A DNA stretch of 64,000 bases, taken from assembly GCF_002860255.1 (NCBI RefSeq), contig NZ_PGVE01000107.1, positions 62,001 to 126,000 of the forward strand, in the 5' to 3' direction. The notes under the pieces are model-generated. The model had not been told where the DNA came from. It made no database searches and saw only the letters and a program-made list of their open reading frames with translations. Below, in pieces: positions 58,206-64,000 of the stretch. The first letter of the stretch is position 1, and the number at the start of each line of letters is the position of its first letter. This DNA is from Neobacillus cucumis (GTDB taxonomy: Bacteria > Bacillota > Bacilli > Bacillales > Cytobacillaceae). Made by a program: the position numbers and the translations under genes.

Positions 58206-59618
58206 TTATTCCAAAGTAAAAGAAGCGAGACTTGCGTTACCGATCCCCTTATAAGTAAAATACAATGACTGTATGCCGTCCGGAATGGTAATATCAGCGG
58301 AATATTCTGTCCATACGTTCGTAAACTCAACCGGTATTTTTCCAAGGGCCGGCCCGTTCCATGATGTTTTGACTTCAAAAGCCCCTTGGGCATACCCGCG
58401 CACCTTGATTTTGACTTTTCGAATATTGTCGCATTGGAAATATTTAAAACCTGCTGTAGCAGTATCCCTCATATTCGCAATGTATCCGATTTCTTCCTCC
58501 CCATCTTTACCATCCTGTGTAATCTTCGGGAATCGTCCGTCCATCCATGCCCCGAGAGAACCCGAATACAATTCCTCATCCTTACAGAATAGATTGCAAG
58601 CCACATAAGCTGGATATTCCCCGCTTCCCACTAGTGGGCCTCCATTTGGCCCGCAGGATGTCATCTCAACTTGGGATATTGTGCCATCCTCCCTAACCTC
58701 AATCGGTTCAATACAGCCCTGTCGGCTGTAAACTGTTCCGTTGGTATGCCTGTGATAAAAGATGTACCATTTCCCATTCATTTCAACCATGCTGCCATGA
58801 TTATTGTGACCATAATACATAGGCTTGTCCGCTGGTTTGTAAGTATCAATATGAAGATCGGCATTGCTTACGATGACTCCCTGGTAGACAAAGCCTTCTG
58901 TCGGATGTTTGCTAGTCGCATAGCAAAGCTCATGCATGACGATAGAGGAGTAAATAAGATAATAAGTATCGCCTTTTTTCCTTATGGATGGCGCTTCAAA
59001 AAACTCATGTCCTTCGTACCCGCTGCCTTTACTGTAGGGCTCACTTGGTGCAATAAAAACTGGTTCTTCCATAATGGTAAGCATATCCGGACCAATGACC
59101 GTCGCCATAGCACCTTTTCTTGATTTGTCACCTGCTGTACAAAAGCCAGTGTACAAATAGGTTGTGTCGCCTTCGGTCAAGACCCCTGGGTCGAATTGAG
59201 GCTGGTCGCCCTCTCTTTCCCCCAAGCGTGTTCCATCTGAATAATGCACATAACCGTAAAATTCGTAACGGCCCGCCGGCGAATCACATACGGCTACCGA
59301 CACAACGGGGACTTTGTCAAGCACATAATAGAGATAATACCGACCATCTGGACCCACTGTGACATCCGGTGCATAAAGACACATTCTGCCATCAGGATTG
59401 AGTGGATCATCTGTTTTTTTGTAAATGACGCCTTCATTCCGCCAATCACCTAAATTATCCACGGGTGCCGACCAGCACACATAATCGTTTATACAAAAGA
59501 CATGCCCGTTAAAGCGATCATGAGAGCCATACACATAAACTCGATCATTAAAAACATATGGTTCTCCATCAGGAATATATTCCCACGATGGAAGATACGG
59601 ATTGAATCCTTGCTTCAT
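58206..59618 (-). CDS. GH43 enzyme with C-terminal CBM6-like domain
   Basis: This protein (470 residues) has an N-terminal five-bladed propeller (about residues 1-320) with GH43 landmarks: Asp in YIPDGEPYVF (base), Asp in YAPDVTVGPDG (pKa modulator) and Glu in FFEAPSIRKKGD (acid). The last 120 or so residues look like a CBM6-type beta-sandwich. It belongs to a different subfamily from XynB. Alpha-L-arabinofuranosidase or beta-xylosidase activity is likely. No signal peptide is present. The frame opens at a GTG at 59624; the ATG at 59618 is better spaced from AAGGAG. It is the first gene of the right-hand hemicellulase operon. Confidence 0.9.
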   Translation of the reverse strand: MKQGFNPYLPSWEYIPDGEPYVFNDRVYVYGSHDRFNGHVFCINDYVCWSAPVDNLGDWRNEGVIYKKTDDPLNPDGRMCLYAPDVTVGPDGRYYLYYVLDKVPVVSVAVCDSPAGRYEFYGYVHYSDGTRLGEREGDQPQFDPGVLTEGDTTYLYTGFCTAGDKSRKGAMATVIGPDMLTIMEEPVFIAPSEPYSKGSGYEGHEFFEAPSIRKKGDTYYLIYSSIVMHELCYATSKHPTEGFVYQGVIVSNADLHIDTYKPADKPMYYGHNNHGSMVEMNGKWYIFYHRHTNGTVYSRQGCIEPIEVREDGTISQVEMTSCGPNGGPLVGSGEYPAYVACNLFCKDEELYSGSLGAWMDGRFPKITQDGKDGEEEIGYIANMRDTATAGFKYFQCDNIRKVKIKVRGYAQGAFEVKTSWNGPALGKIPVEFTNVWTEYSADITIPDGIQSLYFTYKGIGNASLASFTLE

Positions 59619-59656
59619 TGTCACTCACTCCTTGTATCCTAATAATTTAGATGCTC

Positions 59657-59691
59657 AATAAAAAAGGGACATATTGTCCCATTTTTTTAAA
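59657..59691 (-). terminator. Terminator of the fourth importer operon
   Basis: The stem GGGACA / TGTCCC is flanked by an A-run on the left and a T-run on the right, only a few bases after the permease stop. It can work in both directions and separates the importer from the GH43 operon. Confidence 0.9.
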
Positions 59692-59694
59692 GAA

Positions 59695-60624
59695 TCATCC
59701 CTTTACTCCACCTAAAGTTAAGCCTTTTACAAAATACTTTTGCAAGAATGGATACACCATAATAATTGGTAAACTTGCTATTATAGTCATGGTTGCCCTT
59801 ATGGAAGTAGGAGTTACTGTGTTTGCATTTGAATTACTGCTAGCAAATGCATCTGCCGCAGTCTTGCCTGACATAGAAGCATTTGAATTCTGTAAAATTC
59901 TCATAAGCTCATATTGCAAGGTACTTAGTTCAGGAGTGGAAGAATTGTACAAGAACACATCAAACCAAGAATTCCATTGACCAACAGCGACAAACAATGA
60001 AACCGTTGCCAATACCGGAAGCGATAATGGTAAGACAATTTTTAAAAATGTAGTAAAATCCCCTGCTCCATCGATTTTTGCCGATTCAAATAAACTCTCC
60101 GGGATGCCTTCAATGAAGGAACGAATAACAATAAGATTAAATACGCCGATAATCCCAGGGATAATATATACCCAAAAACTATCCAATAAATTAAGTTCTT
60201 TGATAAGCAAGTAATTTGGAATTAGTCCGCCATTAAAATACATGGTGAGAACAAATGCAATTGTCACAAATTTTTTAAAGACAAAATCCTTTCGACTAAT
60301 GGTATAAGCTACCATTGCTGTGCCAAGTACGGATGTCAATGTTCCGATTAGTGTTCTTAAAACCGAAATCATAAACGCGTGAAAAATACTAGCTTCTCCG
60401 AATACATATTTATAATTTGACCAGGTAAATTCTCTCGGCCAAAGAAAAATACCACCCTTTATGGAATCATTCGCATCGTTCAAGGATACAGCCATCTGGT
60501 TAATAAAAGGATATAACATCACGATACAAAGGAAGATCATAAAGGTATAATTAAAAATATCAAAAATATAGTCGCCTGCACCTGTATGACTCCTGGTTGC
60601 TTTGAAAAATCGTTTTTTTTCCAT
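59695..60624 (-). CDS. Sugar ABC importer permease, LplC/YtcP type
   Basis: This 309-residue protein has six membrane segments and the loop ESAKIDGAGDFTTFLKIVLP. The start region (FDIFNYTFMIFLCIVMLYPF) and the end (KYFVKGLTLGGVKG) are characteristic of the LplC/YtcP group, which works with long LplA-type binding proteins. The ATG has a GAGGGGAT box. The cargo is probably a complex plant oligosaccharide; it is not determined. Confidence 0.92.
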   Translation of the reverse strand: MEKKRFFKATRSHTGAGDYIFDIFNYTFMIFLCIVMLYPFINQMAVSLNDANDSIKGGIFLWPREFTWSNYKYVFGEASIFHAFMISVLRTLIGTLTSVLGTAMVAYTISRKDFVFKKFVTIAFVLTMYFNGGLIPNYLLIKELNLLDSFWVYIIPGIIGVFNLIVIRSFIEGIPESLFESAKIDGAGDFTTFLKIVLPLSLPVLATVSLFVAVGQWNSWFDVFLYNSSTPELSTLQYELMRILQNSNASMSGKTAADAFASSNSNANTVTPTSIRATMTIIASLPIIMVYPFLQKYFVKGLTLGGVKG

Positions 60625-60635
60625 AAAATCCCCTC

Positions 60636-61616
60636 CTAGAAAAGCCTTGGCTGGTCAAACTTTTTAGCAATACTGTTTGCTGTAAATAAAAAGATGAAAC
60701 TTACGACTGTCTTAAAAATTCCTGCAGCGGTGGCAAGTGAAAAATTACCTAGAGAAATACCGTACTTTAAAACATAAATATCAAGGTTTTCAGAGTAGTC
60801 GAGGTTTAATGGATTCCCGAGTAAATATTGGGCTTCAAAACCAGATTCTAAAATATACCCCAAATTCATAATAAGTAAAATGATAATCGTTGGTTTTAAA
60901 GATGGGAGCGTGATATATTTGATTCTCTGCAATCTAGTGGCACCATCAATATCTGCTGCCTCATATTGCTCTGGGTCAATCATCGTAATAGCTGCCAAAT
61001 AGATAATGGTGTTCCAGCCGACGTTTTTCCATACATCAGAAGCACCTAGAATTCCCCAAAACCATTTCTCTTTCCCCAGCCATAGAATGGGCTTATCGAT
61101 AATCCCTAATTTCAGCAATACAATATTTACAATCCCATTATCGAGTGAAAGTCCATAAGAAATAATACTTGCCGCAACAACCCATGAAATAAAATGTGGC
61201 ATATAGCTGATGGTTTGGACAACTTTTTTGAACTTTACAGCTTTTAGTTCGTTTAAAAGAAGTGCTAATCCAATAGCTGTAACAAAACCCAATACCAAGT
61301 TAATGGTGCTCATCCCTAAAGTATTACGAAGCACCCGGTAAAAGTTCGGGTCAGCAAATAAAAATTTAAAATGTTCGAATCCTACCCACTCTTGATCTAA
61401 CATACTTTTTGCGGGTTTAAAGTCCTGAAAGGCAATGGACCAGCCCCATAATGGAATATATTTAAAAACAAATAACCAAATTAAAAAGGGAAAACTCATT
61501 GCAATGAGTGCTTTTTGTGTCATTACTTTTTTCAGAAATTTCCCTTTGACTTTTTCCGATTGAACCGATACGGAAGAATCAACTACATTCTTTGTTGTTT
61601 CAGTCTGAACCTGCAT
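60636..61616 (-). CDS. Sugar ABC importer permease, LplB/YteP type
   Basis: This protein (326 residues) has a basic N-terminal tail, six membrane segments and the loop EAADIDGATRLQRIKYITLP. LFVFKYIPLWGWSIAFQDFKP is typical of the LplB/YteP group. The frame opens at 61652, but the ATG at 61616 has a GAGGAGGGG box. It precedes the LplC-type gene by 11 bases. Confidence 0.92.
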   Translation of the reverse strand: MQVQTETTKNVVDSSVSVQSEKVKGKFLKKVMTQKALIAMSFPFLIWLFVFKYIPLWGWSIAFQDFKPAKSMLDQEWVGFEHFKFLFADPNFYRVLRNTLGMSTINLVLGFVTAIGLALLLNELKAVKFKKVVQTISYMPHFISWVVAASIISYGLSLDNGIVNIVLLKLGIIDKPILWLGKEKWFWGILGASDVWKNVGWNTIIYLAAITMIDPEQYEAADIDGATRLQRIKYITLPSLKPTIIILLIMNLGYILESGFEAQYLLGNPLNLDYSENLDIYVLKYGISLGNFSLATAAGIFKTVVSFIFLFTANSIAKKFDQPRLF

Positions 61617-61734
61617 TTTTACCCCTCCTCTATAAAAAACACATACATACAAAACTCAATCATCATAAGCCACACCTTAGATACTCATACTCACCAAACC
61701 AAGTTGAGGATTATAATCTCGAAGATAAAACATT

Positions 61735-61780
61735 GTAAAAAACAGGAAGCCGATAAGCCAATTTGGCAATATCGGCCTCC
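61735..61780 (-). terminator. Attenuator-like stem-loop after the LplA-type gene
   Basis: Two stacked stems form: GGAAGCCGATA with TATCGGCCTCC (one mismatch) outside and GCCA/TGGC inside. On the minus strand the hairpin is followed by TTTTTT at 61737-61742. It should terminate part of the transcripts between the binding-protein and permease genes. Confidence 0.75.
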
Positions 61781-61804
61781 GTTACGCAAGTTAGTTATTT
61801 TAAA

Positions 61805-63478
61805 TTACTTGTTAGACTCAGACATTTCAATCAGCTTTTTAACTTCCTTGGTCATTTTCTTTTCATATGGTTTTACATCGAGAGCATTGTACTGTTTTAC
61901 ATACTCATTCCAAACAGAATCAAATTGAGAAGGAGAGGCTAAAACTAACTTAGGGAAATATTTCTTTTCCAAATCAGTTTGTCGTTGAGTGAAGATTTGC
62001 TCCTTAGAACCTTCTTCTAACTGGATACCCCATGCCGGATACCAAGGACGGTTATCTGGCTTAGCAAATAAATCAGAGAAAACTTTAACTCCATATGCAT
62101 TAAGCAGTTTCTTGTCGCCTTCATCATAGGACAATTGCGCTACTTCAACTTGTCTTCTAGGTTCATATGCATTTCCGTCAGAGAATAATCCATTTCCACG
62201 AGGCCAGCCCCATTCATAGATCTTAGAACCGAAATCTTCCCTAAACTTATCATCAGCTGTTTTGGTGATTTGTTCTTGGGTACGAACAAAACGACCTTTA
62301 TCATTCACATCATATGTTTGGCCTTTAATTCCCCACAAAATCAGCTTTTGGTTTTCTTCTGTAAGCATATTGTCCAAATATTTAATAATTCTTACTGGAT
62401 CTTTTGCACTTACTGTGATACCTATACCGCGGTTACTTACAAAGTTAGGCGGATCCAAATATTGATCTTTTGTATCTTTATCAAATACAATTGGTAAAGC
62501 CATATAACGCTTATCATCTACACCGGCATTTTTCAAATTCGTTTCTGCCTGTCCAATTTGCCATCCGTAATCAAAGAATCCAAGTACACGTCCTGAGGTT
62601 AATTTAGCAAGATATTCATCATAGTTGGCAACAAACGATTCTTTATCGAATAAACCCTTGCTGTTAATTTCATTTAATTTCTGTAAATAACGCTTAGTAT
62701 CTTCATTATTTCCGTAAACTTTTGCTTCATGAGTTTTCATATCAACCTGAACGCCGCCATCATTCGGATACCCGGCCAAGTGATTTGATGCATTTGATAA
62801 TGCGAAGAATCTCCAATCATAAGTTAAAGCTGTAAATCCAATTGTTGATTTGCCATCTACTTTTGGATGCTTCTTTTGATACTGTTCAATTAAGTTGAAA
62901 TATTCATCAAGTGTTTTAATTTTCGGATAGCCTGCATCTTTTAAGACAGCACGCTGAACCCAAAATGCGCCTTGGTCAATATTAGGATTTGGCAGATATC
63001 CTTGATACGCTTCCATAGGAAGAAAATAAATATGTCCATCTTTATCTTTCATTTTATTCATATATGGGCCATATAGCCTTTTTATATTCGGAGCATACTT
63101 ATCGATCAAATCAGCAAGATCAATAAATGCACCTGCATCTAATATTTTTGGCAATGCCGCATCTGGAACTAAAAGATCAGGATATTTGCCGCTTGCAATC
63201 ATGGTCCCGATTTTTGTGTTAATATCACCGACAGCGTATTCTACTTTAAAGTTAACGCCAGTTTGTTTTTCCAGTTCTTTCCCTATAACGGTTTCGTTCG
63301 TATTTCTGTCCTTACCTGCCTGAGCGGCATTATAATACGTGAATGTGGCCGGTTTTAAATCTCCCTTACTTCCGGATTCGCTTGGCTTTCCGCTGGCACC
63401 TTGATCTTTTGAGCAGCCGACTACCGCGAGTATCAGCATGACCAAGGTGAGTACTGCTACAAATTTTTTCCTTAACAT
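61805..63478 (-). CDS. Long extracellular binding lipoprotein, LplA type
   Basis: This 557-residue protein has a lipoprotein signal (lipobox VVGC) and a solute-binding fold that is longer than the 430-450 residues of the other four binding proteins here. The segments FKVEYAVGDINTKIGTMIASGKYPDL and NRGIGITVSAKDPVRIIKYLDNML fit the LplA/YtcQ group. The ATG has a GGGGGGTTAG box. It heads the fourth importer operon behind a cre-like site and next to a sensor kinase gene. Confidence 0.9.
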   Translation of the reverse strand: MLRKKFVAVLTLVMLILAVVGCSKDQGASGKPSESGSKGDLKPATFTYYNAAQAGKDRNTNETVIGKELEKQTGVNFKVEYAVGDINTKIGTMIASGKYPDLLVPDAALPKILDAGAFIDLADLIDKYAPNIKRLYGPYMNKMKDKDGHIYFLPMEAYQGYLPNPNIDQGAFWVQRAVLKDAGYPKIKTLDEYFNLIEQYQKKHPKVDGKSTIGFTALTYDWRFFALSNASNHLAGYPNDGGVQVDMKTHEAKVYGNNEDTKRYLQKLNEINSKGLFDKESFVANYDEYLAKLTSGRVLGFFDYGWQIGQAETNLKNAGVDDKRYMALPIVFDKDTKDQYLDPPNFVSNRGIGITVSAKDPVRIIKYLDNMLTEENQKLILWGIKGQTYDVNDKGRFVRTQEQITKTADDKFREDFGSKIYEWGWPRGNGLFSDGNAYEPRRQVEVAQLSYDEGDKKLLNAYGVKVFSDLFAKPDNRPWYPAWGIQLEEGSKEQIFTQRQTDLEKKYFPKLVLASPSQFDSVWNEYVKQYNALDVKPYEKKMTKEVKKLIEMSESNK

Positions 63479-63511
63479 TTTCTAACCCCCCCATTTATTT
63501 GGTACATCCTT

Positions 63512-63534
63512 ATTATATTTTGAAAGGGTTTACA
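63512..63534. promoter_or_regulatory. Candidate -10 box with overlapping cre-like site
   Basis: On the minus strand TATAAT (63512-63517) lies 34 bases before the LplA-type gene. The plus-strand TGAAAGGGTTTACA (63521-63534) differs from a perfect cre box only in the central CG (GG here), so CcpA binding may be weak. Confidence 0.45.
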
Positions 63535-63558
63535 TCGACCATTTAAAAACTAAAGGTA

Positions 63559-63999
63559 TTACTTAGGAAAGTATAGATGGTTTTCTAAAACTTTAGTTTT
63601 TTTTATTTGTCTAGGTTGATTCGGAATCTTTATGATAATAACTGTTCCTTCCCCTTCTTTACTATCCAGTTGGAAGTGAAATTGGTCCTGATAATAAAGC
63701 TTTAATCGATAATACACATTCTTGATTCCAACGCTTTTTCCCATATCATTTTCATTTTCGAGTTCATGAATCAATTGTTGCTTTTGGGATTCCGACATCC
63801 CCGCACCATTATCCCAGACTTTACAGATTAACTGATTACCATCAAAAGAAATATGAACCTCAATTTTGCCATTTTCCTTCAACGGCTCAATTCCATGAAT
63901 ACTGGCATTTTCGATAAATGGCTGCAGTGCCATGTTTGGTATGATACATTCTTCCGCATTGCGATCGACATGAATCTCATAATCTAGCTTATCCCCAAA
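63559..63999 (-). CDS. YesM-type sensor histidine kinase, 3' part only
   Basis: The last 146 codons of a kinase are in the window; the frame stays open to the right edge. Readable parts are FGDKLDYEIHVD before the N-box (QPFIENASIHG), DNGAGMSESQ and a glycine-rich region at KSVGIKNVYYRL. They belong to the ATP-binding domain of the YesM type. It is the third such kinase in the window and precedes the LplA-type importer, which it probably controls. A partner regulator gene, if present, must lie outside the window, since none follows it. Confidence 0.88.
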   Translation of the reverse strand, partial: FGDKLDYEIHVDRNAEECIIPNMALQPFIENASIHGIEPLKENGKIEVHISFDGNQLICKVWDNGAGMSESQKQQLIHELENENDMGKSVGIKNVYYRLKLYYQDQFHFQLDSKEGEGTVIIIKIPNQPRQIKKTKVLENHLYFPK

Positions 64000-64000
64000 T

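Noticed and set aside
59651-59980. Plus-strand open frame of 109 codons
   Set aside because: It starts in a terminator and runs antisense through a well-supported permease gene.

Overview
The window comes from a low-GC, Gram-positive spore-former of the family Bacillaceae, judged from gene content. Supporting signs are strong GGAGG-type ribosome binding sites, many TTG and GTG starts, CcpA cre boxes, XylR-type operators, YesM/YesN-type two-component systems, YesL (DUF624) and close relatives of the Geobacillus hemicellulose genes (Axe2, AguA, intracellular GH10 xylanase, XynB, AbfA). The species cannot be fixed from the sequence alone. No rRNA, tRNA, CRISPR array, prophage or intact insertion sequence was seen. 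All genes but one are on the minus strand, so transcription runs right to left.

Layout from left to right. (1) 1-15425: a probable long operon for an arabinose-containing glycan. It has a two-component system, a sugar ABC importer (binding lipoprotein and two permeases), two GH127-type beta-L-arabinofuranosidases, two tandem paralogous TIM-barrel hydrolases of no family I can name with confidence, a U32-peptidase-like protein and an IlvD/Edd dehydratase cut by the left edge. (2) 15569-19168: two aldo/keto reductases and an NAD-dependent epimerase, separated by a 770-bp gap that holds a segment bounded by inverted repeats. (3) 19343-28467: a secreted GH10 xylanase, a xylo-oligosaccharide-type importer with a duplicated binding protein, and its two-component system (compare XynDCEFG of Geobacillus). 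(4) 28616-39343: hemicellulose side-group removal and dimer cleavage: CE4 deacetylase, aldo/keto reductase, Axe2 acetylxylan esterase, ThuA-like protein, SDR, VOC protein, GH43 beta-xylosidase XynB behind a near-perfect XylR operator, another aldo/keto reductase, a GH42 beta-galactosidase and an MFS transporter. (5) 39480-45555: YesL (the only plus-strand gene) and an efflux-type ABC system with two ATPases, one of them fused to an AbrB-like domain. (6) 45653-49624: a sugar isomerase and a third importer under a clear SigA promoter and cre box. (7) 49894-59618: MATE transporter, GH67 alpha-glucuronidase, Nif3-like protein, intracellular GH10 xylanase, aldo/keto reductase, GH51 arabinofuranosidase and GH43 enzyme. 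(8) 59695-64000: a fourth importer of the LplA/LplB/LplC type and the end of a third sensor kinase.

Taken together this is a large hemicellulose utilisation island. Xylan is cut outside the cell, decorated oligosaccharides are taken in by ABC importers whose ATPase is encoded elsewhere (probably a shared MsmX), and intracellular enzymes remove acetyl, arabinosyl and methylglucuronosyl groups and cleave to monosaccharides. Control appears to combine YesMN-type sensing, XylR and CcpA. The least explained part is the operon at the left end.
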